Assembly (NCBI GenBank): GCA_002441095.1
Contig: DJVG01000033.1
Span: 13,680-66,198, forward strand
DNA: 52,519 nt
Direction: 5' to 3'
Origin: Elusimicrobia bacterium UBA6262
GTDB taxonomy: Bacteria; CAYTYR01; UBA6262
Below are positions 14,534 to 23,674 of the stretch, in pieces (within the stretch, counting starts at the first letter, position 1; every line of letters starts with the position of its first letter). Both the position numbers and the translations under genes were made by a program. The notes under the pieces are model-generated. The model did no database searches and was not told the DNA's origin. It was given only the letters and a program-made list of their open reading frames with translations.

Positions 14534-16396
14534 ATGATAAAAGTTGAAGGACTTTCTAAATCATTTGGCAGCCAGGTTCTTTTTAATGATCTCAGCTTTA
14601 CGATCAGTCCGGGTGAAAAGATCGGCCTGGTAGGCAGGAACGGCTTCGGCAAGACCACTTTACTGCAAATGCTGCTGGGACAGGTAGAACCTGATTCCGG
14701 TGAAATTTCTATACCGCGTAATTACCGCTTTGGCTATCTGCAACAACAAATACATTTCACGCAAGATACAGTGATCAAAGAAGCCTGCCTGGACCTGCGC
14801 GAAGACGCGTCCTTGAACAGTTGGAAGGTAGAAAAGATCCTGGCTGGCCTGGGATTTATCAGGGAAGACCTGCAGCGCCATCCCCAGGAATTTTCCGGAG
14901 GATACCAGATCCGGTTAAACCTGGCCAAGGTCCTGGTCTCTGATCCTGACCTTTTATTGCTGGACGAACCGAACAATTACCTGGATATTATCGCGATACG
15001 CTGGCTGGTCAATTTCCTCAAGAATTGGAAAAAGGAACTCCTGCTCATCACCCACGACCGTCTTTTTATGGATGAGGTGACGACGCATACCATGATCATT
15101 CACCGCCAGCAGGTACGCAAGGTCAAAGGCGGCACCCAGAAAGTATACCAGCAGATCGCCCTGGAAGAAGCGGTACACGAAAAAACCCGTTTAAATGACG
15201 AGAAAAAACGGAAACAGCTGGAAGTATTCATCAGCCGTTTCCGGGCCAAAGCCAGGCTGGGCGGCCTGGTACAGTCACGGGTCAAAATGCTGGCCAAGAA
15301 AGAACAGCTGAAGGAACTGGGAAAGATCGCGAACCTGGAATTTTCATTCCGTTATGCAGATTTCCCGGCCGCCCAAATGCTGGCGGCTCATAATCTGACT
15401 TTTTCCTACAATCAAACCGCTCCCTGGCTCATGGAAAAACTTTCCTTCAATATCGGTCGCCAGGAACGGATCTGCGTGATCGGCAAGAATGGCAAAGGCA
15501 AATCAACGCTGTTAAGGATCATTGCCGGCGAGCTGCCGCTGTGCAGTGGCAGTATAAAACAGCATCCTATATTAAAAACTGATTTCTTTGGCCAGACTAA
15601 CCTGTCACAACTTAATGAACAGAAAACTGTATTTGAAGAGATTATGAGCGCTGATGCTGATCTCCTGCCTCAGCAGGCACGCAGCATTTGCGGCGGGATG
15701 ATGTTCGGGGGAGACCTGGCTCTTAAGCAGGTGAGCGTCTTGTCCGGAGGGGAAAGAAGCCGGGTGCTTTTAGGAAAGTTGCTGGCTACTCCCAGCCATT
15801 TACTGTTGCTTGATGAACCGACCAATCACTTGGACCTGGAATCATGCGAATCACTGCTTGAGGCGATCGAGGAATTTCCCGGTTCAGTAATGATGGTGAC
15901 CCATAATGAACTGTATTTGCACCGGTTGGCGACCAGGTTGATCGTCTTCGACCGCGGCAAGGCGACTATTTTTGAGGGCACCTACCAGGACTTTTTAGAC
16001 AAAGTCGGCTGGGAAAATGAAGAACAAGAATCGTTGGCCGTTCGTCGTTCGTCTTTGGTGGTAAAAACAAAAGAAGACAATAAGAAGAACACCAAGCTAA
16101 AAAAGGCGCAGCTGGTGCAGGAAAAGTCACAGGTATTAAAGCCGCTGGAACAGGAAATGAAAACACTGGAAACCACAATCGCTGCGTTGGAAAAAGAATT
16201 GCATGATTGCACAGAAGCCTTGATCCAGGCCTCAACAGCGGGGAATGGCGCGGCTATTGCTGAATTATCCAGGCAGTCGCACCGCTTGCGCCCCGAGATC
16301 GAAAATAATTATCACCGCCTGGATAAACTATTAGCACAGCATGAAACCAAAAGCAGTGAATATAAAGAAAAATTGAAAAGGCTCGTAGCAGACTAA
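14534..16396 (+). CDS. ABC-F family ATPase (Uup/YdiF-like)
   Basis: 620-residue soluble protein with two ATPase cassettes and no membrane part; ABC-F proteins act on the ribosome in translation or drug protection. First cassette: Walker A GRNGFGKTTL (35-44), signature FSGGYQIRLNLAKVL, Walker B LLLLDEPNNYLD. Second: GKNGKGKSTL, LSGGERSRVLLGKLL, LLLLDEPTNHLD. An interdomain arm and a C-terminal coiled coil (KKAQLVQEKSQVLKPLEQEMKT onward) place it in the Uup-like class. The linker before the coiled coil encodes ESLAVRRSSLVVKT from DNA that matches the intergenic GTTCGT repeats, an in-frame repeat insertion. Its stop lies two bases before the signal-peptidase gene. Confidence 0.93.
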   Translation: MIKVEGLSKSFGSQVLFNDLSFTISPGEKIGLVGRNGFGKTTLLQMLLGQVEPDSGEISIPRNYRFGYLQQQIHFTQDTVIKEACLDLREDASLNSWKVEKILAGLGFIREDLQRHPQEFSGGYQIRLNLAKVLVSDPDLLLLDEPNNYLDIIAIRWLVNFLKNWKKELLLITHDRLFMDEVTTHTMIIHRQQVRKVKGGTQKVYQQIALEEAVHEKTRLNDEKKRKQLEVFISRFRAKARLGGLVQSRVKMLAKKEQLKELGKIANLEFSFRYADFPAAQMLAAHNLTFSYNQTAPWLMEKLSFNIGRQERICVIGKNGKGKSTLLRIIAGELPLCSGSIKQHPILKTDFFGQTNLSQLNEQKTVFEEIMSADADLLPQQARSICGGMMFGGDLALKQVSVLSGGERSRVLLGKLLATPSHLLLLDEPTNHLDLESCESLLEAIEEFPGSVMMVTHNELYLHRLATRLIVFDRGKATIFEGTYQDFLDKVGWENEEQESLAVRRSSLVVKTKEDNKKNTKLKKAQLVQEKSQVLKPLEQEMKTLETTIAALEKELHDCTEALIQASTAGNGAAIAELSRQSHRLRPEIENNYHRLDKLLAQHETKSSEYKEKLKRLVAD

Positions 16397-16398
16397 AG

Positions 16399-17283
16399 AT
16401 GATCATAAAAGCCAAAGAACCGTGGTTAGCTGTTTTGTTAAGTTATATTTTACCCGGATTTGGGCAAATATACTCTGGGCGCATGTACCGGGGGATGATC
16501 CTGACCGGCGGCAGCGTTATCTCCATCCTGGGTATTAACAGCTGGCTGAATTTCATTGTTTCACCTTATACCAGGGTCACTAAACTGCATTGGCTGGGAT
16601 TTGTCGCTACTGCTTTAATGGTGATAGGATTCCATATTATGAGCATGATCGATGCCCATTCCTGTGCCCGGCAGCATAACCGCAATCATGAAACTGGGCC
16701 GGCACCGGTGTATCTTAAGATCCTGGCTTTAACCGGCTTGCTCGTAATGATTGTTTTTTTAGCTAATTATCTTACCCCGTTGGTCCAGTACTATAAATAT
16801 ACTTATTACGTCGGCATATCCTTGGGGGATTCGATGCGTCCGGGTATCGAGAATGAGGATATAGTCCTGGATAAATATGTCACCGACTATGTGCCGCAAA
16901 GAGGGGAAATTATTGCTTTTAAATCTCCCCGGAACAGAGCTGATAATTACTGCAAACGGGTGATCGGTATCCCGGGAGATACGGTAGAGATCAAGGCGAA
17001 AGAAGTATTTCTGAATCAACAAAGATTACTTGAACCATATGTCAGGCACAATGATTCACTGGTTTTTTCCCATTATTCTGACGAATACGTTATTCCGCGG
17101 GAGTTAAAAAAGCGTGATGAGATGGCGCCGGTAGTTGTCCCGGCAGGTACCTGTTTTGTCCTGGGAGATAACCGTGACCTGAGCGACGACAGCCGCTATT
17201 TTGGTTTGGTCCCGCTGCAGGATGTGCTCTGCCGGGTAATAAAAATTATCTGGCCGCCGCGCCGGTCCGGGGCGATAGAATAA
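16399..17283 (+). CDS. lepB: Signal peptidase I with N-terminal membrane domain
   Basis: 294-residue serine/lysine peptidase that removes signal peptides from exported proteins. The S26 part has catalytic Ser145 (GDSMRPG), Lys186 (CKRVIGIPGD) and the conserved GDNRDLSDDSRYFG at 257-268. Ahead of it is an added domain of about 110 residues with several membrane segments, beginning PWLAVLLSYILPGFGQIYSG, which resembles the small DUF5683/TM2-like proteins. The normal anchor helix follows at about 105-127. Such fusions are seen in some uncultivated phyla. The start ATG 16399 follows the ABC-F stop closely. A catalytically dead relative lies at 38308. Confidence 0.92.
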   Translation: MIIKAKEPWLAVLLSYILPGFGQIYSGRMYRGMILTGGSVISILGINSWLNFIVSPYTRVTKLHWLGFVATALMVIGFHIMSMIDAHSCARQHNRNHETGPAPVYLKILALTGLLVMIVFLANYLTPLVQYYKYTYYVGISLGDSMRPGIENEDIVLDKYVTDYVPQRGEIIAFKSPRNRADNYCKRVIGIPGDTVEIKAKEVFLNQQRLLEPYVRHNDSLVFSHYSDEYVIPRELKKRDEMAPVVVPAGTCFVLGDNRDLSDDSRYFGLVPLQDVLCRVIKIIWPPRRSGAIE

Positions 17284-17294
17284 AGGGGGGAATT

Positions 17295-17528
17295 ATGAAG
17301 TTAAAATTGCTTAAGATCGTCAACGCTGTCCTGGGTATATCATTCTTGATGCAGGCGATATCAGTGGTCTTTATGATACTGGAAAAAGCGCCAGGCTGGA
17401 TGTATAAACTGCATACTATTAACGGTATGGTTTTTATTGTGCTGGTCATGATCCATATAATTCTAAACTGGGCCTGGATCAGGATTAATTTCCTGAAAAA
17501 GCGTCACGAGACTATTAAACCTGTATAA
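17295..17528 (+). CDS. Small membrane protein, DUF4405-like
   Basis: 77 residues with two membrane helices (about 8-28 and 42-62). Two histidines in LHTINGMVFIVLVMIHIILNWAW sit where DUF4405 and cytochrome-b-like two-helix proteins place their haem ligands, so haem binding is possible but unproven. GGGGGG-rich sequence precedes ATG 17295. It lies between the signal peptidase and the CrtI-like oxidoreductase. Confidence 0.65.
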   Translation: MKLKLLKIVNAVLGISFLMQAISVVFMILEKAPGWMYKLHTINGMVFIVLVMIHIILNWAWIRINFLKKRHETIKPV

Positions 17529-17551
17529 GCAAGATCACGAGGGGATCTGAA

Positions 17552-19018
17552 ATGAAGAAAATAGCCATAATAGGGGCCGGGATCGGCGGTCTGGTTGCAG
17601 GTAACCTTTTGGCGAAAAAAGGCCACAAAGTCACCATTTTTGAAGCGCACAGCGCACCTGGCGGCTATACCGCGGGCTTCTGGCGCAATGGTTTTTATTT
17701 TGAAAGCGGGACTTTTTCCTTTGAATCCATAGACTTGGTCAGCAAAGTGATGCGCGAGATCGGGGTGCAGGACAAGATCGAGTTTGTCCGTCAAAGATCA
17801 CGGATGATGTCAGAAGATTTTGACGACATACCTGAATCATATGAACAATTGAAAGAAATGCATTTTAAGGCCTATCCCGCGGAAAAAGAAGCGCTGGAAA
17901 GATTCTTTTCCACCGTTGATAAATTGGTGACAGGTATCCGGCCATTAATGCTCCGTTCCAGTGTATGGGCTAAGATAACCGCAGGGACACAATTTTTGTT
18001 TTTATATAATCAATATAAGAACATGACCATGAGCCAGTTTGTCGGAAAATATTTTAGCAAGGATACGAAATTATACCGCTACTGGATGAATATGGCCTAC
18101 CCGGAAATGGCTGCCTGGATGATCGGCGGAGCCATAGTGTCATTCATCGAAGATTACTGGACAGTGAAAGGCGGCATGCAGTCCTGGGCCGATGTCCTGG
18201 CTGACAACTTTAAGAAGCTCGGCGGCGAGCTAAAGCTAAACATATACATAGACAAAATAATTACCGCCAATAGACAGGCGACTGGCGTAGCCAGCGGGAA
18301 AGAGCTGTTTGCAGCCGATAAAGTAATTTCTGCCAGCGATTATAAGCAGACCTTCCTGAAACTACTGGATGACCAGTCATTATTGCCGGCCAGACTAAAA
18401 TGCAAGATCGAAAGGGCCTGCGTAAGTGAAAGCTTTGTCATGGTGTACCTGGGATTGAATATAGCCAATGATGAACTGCGGAAAATAATCAAAGTCCCGC
18501 ATCTCACCTTTTTTGACGAGAAACCCGGTATGGACATCACTGATGATGAAGATGAACATTACTTTGATAAAATATCCATTGGCCTGTTTTCTCCTTCCTT
18601 ACTGGACTGGAAGCTGGCGCCTGACGGTAAATCAACGCTTATGATCGCTGCGCTGGCTCCTCCTGAATGGATGGACAATTGGGGCTGCGGAGATAAGCAA
18701 GAGTACAGGGTTTTAAAGGAATTAGCGAAAAAGGCCCTGATCAGCAAAGCAGAGAAAATAATACCCGGGCTGAAAGAGATGATAGAATATGAGGATGCAG
18801 CCACGCCGCTGACATATGAGCGCTTTACGCATAATACCAGCGGAGCGACCTCAGCCTGGAGCTGGAACCCGGAAAAGAGATTTTACCAGAATACCTTGGG
18901 GAACTACATTGATACTCCGGTAGCCAACCTGTATATTGGCTCGTGCTGGGCCAGCCAGATGGGCGGTATCCCGGGAGCCATCATGGCCGCCATCAAATGC
19001 GCCAAAAAAATCGGGTGA
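17552..19018 (+). CDS. CrtI-like FAD-dependent oxidoreductase
   Basis: 488-residue phytoene-desaturase/carotene-isomerase-type flavoprotein. The N terminus IAIIGAGIGGLVAGNLLAKKGHKVTIFEA is the FAD-binding Rossmann motif (4-32), followed by PGGYTAGF. The C-terminal NLYIGSCWASQMGGIPGAIMA is the second FAD contact typical of this family. The middle carries long helices suited to a hydrophobic substrate. Its role could be in carotenoid, quinone or other polyprenoid metabolism; no other carotenoid gene is nearby, so the substrate is open. It starts at ATG 17552 after GAGGGGAT. Confidence 0.85.
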   Translation: MKKIAIIGAGIGGLVAGNLLAKKGHKVTIFEAHSAPGGYTAGFWRNGFYFESGTFSFESIDLVSKVMREIGVQDKIEFVRQRSRMMSEDFDDIPESYEQLKEMHFKAYPAEKEALERFFSTVDKLVTGIRPLMLRSSVWAKITAGTQFLFLYNQYKNMTMSQFVGKYFSKDTKLYRYWMNMAYPEMAAWMIGGAIVSFIEDYWTVKGGMQSWADVLADNFKKLGGELKLNIYIDKIITANRQATGVASGKELFAADKVISASDYKQTFLKLLDDQSLLPARLKCKIERACVSESFVMVYLGLNIANDELRKIIKVPHLTFFDEKPGMDITDDEDEHYFDKISIGLFSPSLLDWKLAPDGKSTLMIAALAPPEWMDNWGCGDKQEYRVLKELAKKALISKAEKIIPGLKEMIEYEDAATPLTYERFTHNTSGATSAWSWNPEKRFYQNTLGNYIDTPVANLYIGSCWASQMGGIPGAIMAAIKCAKKIG

Positions 19019-19024
19019 TATTAC

Positions 19025-19053
19025 TTGACAAGGCTGCCTTAATAGGTTAATAT
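19025..19053 (+). promoter_or_regulatory. Promoter of the AbrB/RelE toxin-antitoxin pair
   Basis: TTGACA (19025-19030), 17-base spacer, TAATAT (19048-19053); a TATAAT lies three bases later at 19051. Predicted start is about 50 bases before the antitoxin ATG. No clear palindrome was seen. Confidence 0.55.
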
Positions 19054-19114
19054 AATGTAAGGAAGTAAGTTTGTAAGGAAATATGATCGAAATATAGATA
19101 GATAGGAGAATACT

Positions 19115-19378
19115 ATGACCATAATTGAAATGGCGAAAGTGACATCTAAAGGGCAGATCACCATCCCTAATCGTGTGCGGAAAATACTGCACCTGGACAG
19201 AGGTTCATCGGTAGCTTTTGGATTGAGCAAACAAGGCGTGGTCTTACTGCGCTGTAAAGTGACTACTGAGGCTCCCTATACTGCCCAGGAGTGGGAAAAG
19301 ATCGAAAAACTTGCTGCCACGAAAGGTAAAAGCTGTAAAACTGCCAAAGATGCCATAAAACACCTTGAGGCGCTATGA
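19115..19378 (+). CDS. AbrB/SpoVT-fold antitoxin
   Basis: 87-residue DNA-binding antitoxin. The N-terminal swapped-hairpin domain is clear: AKVTSKGQITIPNRVRKILHLDRGSSVAFGL (7-38). The C-terminal 40 residues (TAQEWEKIEKLAATKGKSCKTAKDAIKHL) form helices that would wrap the toxin. It overlaps the toxin gene by four bases (ATGA), the usual coupled layout. It is expected to repress its own promoter at 19025. TAGGAGAA precedes ATG 19115. Pairing of an AbrB-type antitoxin with a RelE-fold toxin is known from PrlF-YhaV. Confidence 0.88.
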   Translation: MTIIEMAKVTSKGQITIPNRVRKILHLDRGSSVAFGLSKQGVVLLRCKVTTEAPYTAQEWEKIEKLAATKGKSCKTAKDAIKHLEAL

Positions 19379-19653
19379 GATTTGAGTTTAAATCATCCTT
19401 TGATAGGTCGTTAAAAGCGTTTCATAAACCTGAGCAAGAAGAAATCAAAAAAGCAACCAGGCAAACAATAGAGATGTTTTCAAGTAACAGGACCATTACT
19501 CCGGGAGCAGGCTTAAAACAGTTGCGCAGGAATTATTGGGAAGTTCGAAAAGGCTTGAAAGCAAGAATCCTATTTCGCTGGCAAGGGGACTTAATTGAGT
19601 TCATTCTGGCCGGTGATCATAATGATATCAAGCGGTTCTTAAAAAGCTTATAG
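19375..19653 (+). CDS. RelE/ParE-superfamily toxin
   Basis: 92-residue small basic protein with the RelE fold: helices at 9-37 (SFDRSLKAFHKPEQEEIKKATRQ) and then beta strands LKQLRRNYWEVRKGLKARILFRWQGDLIEFILAGDHNDI. The pattern R-x-Y-W-x-V-R and the terminal GDHNDIKRFLKSL match RelE/HigB-type mRNA interferases. Basic residues that could serve catalysis are present but cannot be assigned. It forms a toxin-antitoxin operon with the AbrB-type gene before it. A relative of the 35-bp dispersed unit follows directly. Confidence 0.85.
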   Translation: MRFEFKSSFDRSLKAFHKPEQEEIKKATRQTIEMFSSNRTITPGAGLKQLRRNYWEVRKGLKARILFRWQGDLIEFILAGDHNDIKRFLKSL

Positions 19654-19730
19654 GGAACCAGGTGTCAACCTCCGATTGTTTTTATGTTCGACCGTAGGGA
19701 GTCCGCCAAAACTTCAGTGGCGGAGACAGT
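19654..19730. repeat. Dispersed palindromic repeat, 35-bp-unit relative
   Basis: ACCAGGTGTCAACC (19658-19670) is the head of the TGTCAACC hairpin family. At 19689-19724 lies a + copy of the 35-36 bp unit that begins CGACC, contains GAGTCCGCC, and here has a perfect TCCGCCA (19702-19708) / TGGCGGA (19718-19724) stem. Confidence 0.7.
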
Positions 19731-19759
19731 AATTGGTTTGCAATAAATTAAAGAGAGGT

Positions 19760-20128
19760 ATGATGAGAAAATTATTTATTTTACCATTGTGTTTTTTATT
19801 ACTTTGCGGCTGTGCCGCCAACCTTACGCTCTTAAAAGACAATCCAGACTTGACCATGGATGCCCAAATTATTGCTGAAACTTACCTGGAGGGCCAGGTA
19901 CAGGGTGAAAGCCATAGCCTGGCGGTCCAAAAGTATGGAGATGGGGTAATAGAGTATTCCGGGATCAAACAATTCACCTGCGCAGGCCTATCACAAGACT
20001 CTGCCCTGCGCTTTAAGATACAGGCCACAGACCAAACAGGAGCTGATGTTTGGAAAAATTATGATATAAAGTTTGCTTATGACGACCTGAATGGCCCGAG
20101 AATAAGCAATATCACCGAAGTGCACTAA
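19760..20128 (+). CDS. Small lipoprotein of unknown function
   Basis: 122 residues with a lipoprotein signal: basic start, hydrophobic LFILPLCFLLL, then LCGC with the lipidated Cys at about 18. The mature part of about 105 residues is soluble with alternating strands and no known motif. ATG 19760 is chosen over an upstream in-frame start because AGAGAGG stands before it; ATG 19763 is also possible. It ends one base before the Dus gene, so the two may be cotranscribed. Function unknown. Confidence 0.7.
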   Translation: MMRKLFILPLCFLLLCGCAANLTLLKDNPDLTMDAQIIAETYLEGQVQGESHSLAVQKYGDGVIEYSGIKQFTCAGLSQDSALRFKIQATDQTGADVWKNYDIKFAYDDLNGPRISNITEVH

Positions 20129-20129
20129 A

Positions 20130-21083
20130 ATGACAAAACCTGTTCTTTATCTGGCGCCGATCCAGGGAATCACCGACTGCCTATACCGCAATGCCTATTC
20201 TCGTCTCTTTGCCGGCTATGATTTTGCAGTGACGCCGTTTATCAAGAGTTGTGTCGTTACCCGCAATACCTGTACAGCGTTACGCGATCTTTTCCCCCAG
20301 CGGAATGATACCAGGTTTGGCTTAATACCCCAGATCTTGAGCAATACCCCAAGTGATTTTATTTCCATGGCTAAAGCCTTATTTGATCTGGGCTATAAGA
20401 CTGTGAATTTGAATCTTGGTTGTCCCATCAAGCAGATCAGGAATAAGCGCCGGGGAGCAGGGATGCTGCCATATCCTGCTGAGATCATGAGGATGCTGAA
20501 TACGATCATGCCGGCTATTCCTAACCAGCTCTCGCTTAAGGTGCGGCTGGGCAGCGAAAATAACCGGGAATTTATAGACCTGATTTCCTTGCTCAATGAC
20601 TTGCCGCTGAAAGATATCATTGTCCATCCGCGTATTGGCAGCCAGATGTATGAAGGTGAAGTGGACCTGGCCGCAGTTGCAGAGATATTATCTTTATCGA
20701 AACATCCGGTCATTTATAGCGGTGATATTGATTCTCCGGAAACATTCAAGCGACTAGCCAACCGTTTCCCGGATATGAGCGGCTGGATGATCGGCCGCGG
20801 CGGCATCACCAATCCCTTTTTGCCGGAGCAGATCAAGAAATTGCCCAGCGGCACTGCTCAAGAAAAACTCAACAGGTTTAAAAGCTTTCATGATGAACTC
20901 TTTGACGCGTTTCAGAAAACATTAAGCCGGCCTGCCCTGATCACGGGTAAGATGAAAGGCCTCTGGCGATATTGGGCCAAGTCATTTACAGGCGGGGATA
21001 AGCTCTTTAAAGCAATTTCCAGAACCAGGAGTGTCGATAAATATTTATTATTAGTTAAGAAGTATTTTGATACTAACCTATGA
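20130..21083 (+). CDS. tRNA-dihydrouridine synthase family protein
   Basis: 317-residue FMN-dependent TIM-barrel enzyme that reduces uridines in tRNA. N-terminal LAPIQGITDCLYRNA is the FMN-binding opening. NLNLGCPIKQIRNKRRGAGML carries the catalytic Cys (GCP). LKVRLGSE, IIVHPRIGSQMYEG and PVIYSGDIDSPE follow in the usual order, then the GWMIGRGGITNPFL phosphate-binding segment and the helical tRNA-binding domain. Length is normal for DusB/DusC types; which one is not decided. It starts at ATG 20130. Confidence 0.9.
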   Translation: MTKPVLYLAPIQGITDCLYRNAYSRLFAGYDFAVTPFIKSCVVTRNTCTALRDLFPQRNDTRFGLIPQILSNTPSDFISMAKALFDLGYKTVNLNLGCPIKQIRNKRRGAGMLPYPAEIMRMLNTIMPAIPNQLSLKVRLGSENNREFIDLISLLNDLPLKDIIVHPRIGSQMYEGEVDLAAVAEILSLSKHPVIYSGDIDSPETFKRLANRFPDMSGWMIGRGGITNPFLPEQIKKLPSGTAQEKLNRFKSFHDELFDAFQKTLSRPALITGKMKGLWRYWAKSFTGGDKLFKAISRTRSVDKYLLLVKKYFDTNL

Positions 21084-21106
21084 TCGCGCTATGGAGGTAA
21101 TAAACA

Positions 21107-23623
21107 TTGCCTGAACATAAGAAGCATCGTGATAACAAGTGGGTGACGGTACACCGGGAAATGAGTAAAGAAGGGATCAAGGTTTCCTTTAAGGAAAGCC
21201 GTCAGTACGTTATGGCCAAGGATCAGTACTCGGCTACTAAACATGATAATTTTATGTCTATTGCTGTTTCCATCCGTGACCGCCTGGTCGAACGCTGGAT
21301 CTTGACCCAACAAAAATATCACAAAGAGAATGCCAAGCGGGTGTATTACCTGTCCCTGGAATTCCTCATTGGACGGATGCTCAGTAACAATGTCATGAAT
21401 ATAGGCGTATGGAATGAGACCTGGGAGGCGTTGCAGGAACTGGGCTTTGACCTGGAAGAGATCCGCGAGCAGGAAGCTGATGCCGGATTGGGTAATGGCG
21501 GATTGGGACGCTTGGCAGCCTGTTTCCTTGATTCTATGGCCAGCATGGGCATCCCAGCCTATGGTTATGGTATCCGTTATGATTACGGCATATTCAATCA
21601 AAAGATCATCAACGGTTACCAGGTTGAGTCGCCGGATGAATGGCTGCAACTGGGTAATCCCTGGGAATTTAACCGTCCTGAATACAGTGTGAAGATCCGG
21701 TTCGGCGGATATACGCGTATGTATAATGACCATTTGGGCAGATTGCGCGTGGAATGGCTGGATACCAGGGATGTCCTGGCTGAGCCATACGATATGCCGG
21801 TGCCTGGGTACAAAAACGATACCGTCAATACCCTGCGGCTATGGTCGGCGCGCAGTTCAGAAGAATTCGATTTCGAATATTTCAACGACGGCGATTATGA
21901 ACGCGCTGTATATGATAAGGTGTATTCCGAGAATATTTCCAAGGTCCTTTATCCCAATGACATGGTGGTCCAGGGCAGGGAGCTGCGCCTGAAGCAGGAA
22001 TATTTCTTTACTGCCGCCTCCATTGCTGATATTATGCGCCGGTTCAAAGTGGATAATACCGATATTAACTTGTTTGCCCAAAAGGCAGCCATCCACCTGA
22101 ATGACACTCATCCAGCCCTGGCTATCCTGGAGCTGCTACGCCTACTAATCGACGATGAACTTCTGGACTGGGATACGGCGTGGAACATTGTCACCAACAC
22201 CTTTGCCTATACTAACCACACGGTGATGCCGGAAGCTTTGGAAGAATGGCCATTACCGTTGTTCCAGTCCCTGCTGCCCCGTCACCTGGAGCTGGTTTAC
22301 GAGATCAATCACCGCTTCCTGCGCGAAGTAGCCAATAAATTTCCCTGGGATGCGGGGCGGCTGGCACGCATGTCCATCATCAGTGAGTATGATGCCAAAT
22401 ACATCCGTATGGCGTTCCTGGCCATTGTGGGCAGCCATTCTATCAACGGAGTTTCCTCTTTGCACAGCGAGTTATTGAAGACATCCTTGTTTAGGGATTT
22501 TTACGAGCTCTGGCCGGAAAAATTCAATAACAAAACCAATGGCATTACCCCGCGCCGCTGGCTGCGCAAGTCGAATATCGCCTTGTCTGACCTGATCACC
22601 AAAACTATTGGCGAACAATGGGTGGCGAACCTGGAAGAGCTTTCACTTTTACTGCCCTATGCCGATGATCCGGCATTCAGGCAGCAATGGCACCAGGTCA
22701 AAACCCAGAACAAAAAGAATCTCGCAGCCTATATTCATGATCAAATGGGTATCAGTGTAGATCCAGAGTCCTTATTTGACGTGCAGATCAAACGCATCCA
22801 TGAGTATAAGCGGCAACTGCTTTTTGCCCTATATACGATATCCCAGTACGTGAAGTTTAAAGAAGCGCCGCATAAAAGTATGCCACCGCGGACCTTCCTG
22901 TTCAGTGGCAAGGCAGCGCCTGGATACGCCACGGCCAAACTGATCATCAAATTCATCAACAATATTGCCGACGTTATTAACAACGACCGCGGTATCCATG
23001 ACCGCCTGAAAGTTGTTTTTCTGCCAAATTACCGGGTTTCCCTGGCGGAACGATTGTTCCCAGCCTCTGACCTGTCCGAGCAGATCTCCCTGGCTGGCAC
23101 CGAAGCCTCAGGGACGGGTTGTATGAAATTTATGCTCAATGGCGCGCTGACCATTGGTACCATGGATGGCGCTAATATTGAGATCAGGAATGAAGTAGGC
23201 GATGGTAACCTGTTTGTTTTCGGTATGAATGTGAAAGAAGTGAATGAACTCAGGAGCAGGGGCTACCGCCCGCAGGAATTTATTGACCGCTCGCCACTAC
23301 TGCAGAAGGTATTGTCCTTGGTTGAGGGGGACTTTTTTTCACAACGGGAACCAGGCCTGTTCACCCCGATCTTGAACAGCCTGCGCTATCTCGATACCTT
23401 TATGGTTTGCGCTGATTTTGATGCTTATTGCCAGGCCCAGCAGCTGGTGTCGGAGGATTATTTGCACACCGATCTATGGACGAGGAAATCAATCATCAAC
23501 ACAGCCAAATCAGGCCGGTTTTCCAGCGACCGGACCATTGCCGAATATTCCCGTGATATTTGGGATGTGCCGTGCCCGGAAATCCCCGGGATTAAGCTAG
23601 ACACAAAAAGTGAGTCCATTTGA
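21107..23623 (+). CDS. glgP: Glycogen/starch/alpha-glucan phosphorylase
   Basis: 838-residue PLP-dependent enzyme that cuts alpha-1,4-glucans with phosphate, releasing glucose-1-phosphate. Landmarks: VYYLSLEFLIGRML near the N terminus, DAGLGNGGLGRLAACFLDS, YGIRYDYGIF, FAYTNHTVMPEALEEWP, NKTNGITPRRWL, IHEYKRQLL, and the PLP-lysine box GTEASGTGCMKFMLNGALTIGTMDGANIEI; the box is written here in its usual order and the Lys is in CMKF. Length and order are those of the classical family of about 800-850 residues. The start is TTG 21107, supported by GGAGGTAA ten bases upstream. No other glycogen gene is in the window. Confidence 0.96.
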   Translation: MPEHKKHRDNKWVTVHREMSKEGIKVSFKESRQYVMAKDQYSATKHDNFMSIAVSIRDRLVERWILTQQKYHKENAKRVYYLSLEFLIGRMLSNNVMNIGVWNETWEALQELGFDLEEIREQEADAGLGNGGLGRLAACFLDSMASMGIPAYGYGIRYDYGIFNQKIINGYQVESPDEWLQLGNPWEFNRPEYSVKIRFGGYTRMYNDHLGRLRVEWLDTRDVLAEPYDMPVPGYKNDTVNTLRLWSARSSEEFDFEYFNDGDYERAVYDKVYSENISKVLYPNDMVVQGRELRLKQEYFFTAASIADIMRRFKVDNTDINLFAQKAAIHLNDTHPALAILELLRLLIDDELLDWDTAWNIVTNTFAYTNHTVMPEALEEWPLPLFQSLLPRHLELVYEINHRFLREVANKFPWDAGRLARMSIISEYDAKYIRMAFLAIVGSHSINGVSSLHSELLKTSLFRDFYELWPEKFNNKTNGITPRRWLRKSNIALSDLITKTIGEQWVANLEELSLLLPYADDPAFRQQWHQVKTQNKKNLAAYIHDQMGISVDPESLFDVQIKRIHEYKRQLLFALYTISQYVKFKEAPHKSMPPRTFLFSGKAAPGYATAKLIIKFINNIADVINNDRGIHDRLKVVFLPNYRVSLAERLFPASDLSEQISLAGTEASGTGCMKFMLNGALTIGTMDGANIEIRNEVGDGNLFVFGMNVKEVNELRSRGYRPQEFIDRSPLLQKVLSLVEGDFFSQREPGLFTPILNSLRYLDTFMVCADFDAYCQAQQLVSEDYLHTDLWTRKSIINTAKSGRFSSDRTIAEYSRDIWDVPCPEIPGIKLDTKSESI

Positions 23624-23674
23624 CCATTCATATTTATAGGACAGGCCTCGTTGGTTTTTTAAAGGAGAATTAAC

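Noticed and set aside
21089..21733. 214-codon antisense frame opposite glycogen phosphorylase
   Set aside because: It is a mirror of a clear, well-conserved gene and shows no family motif.
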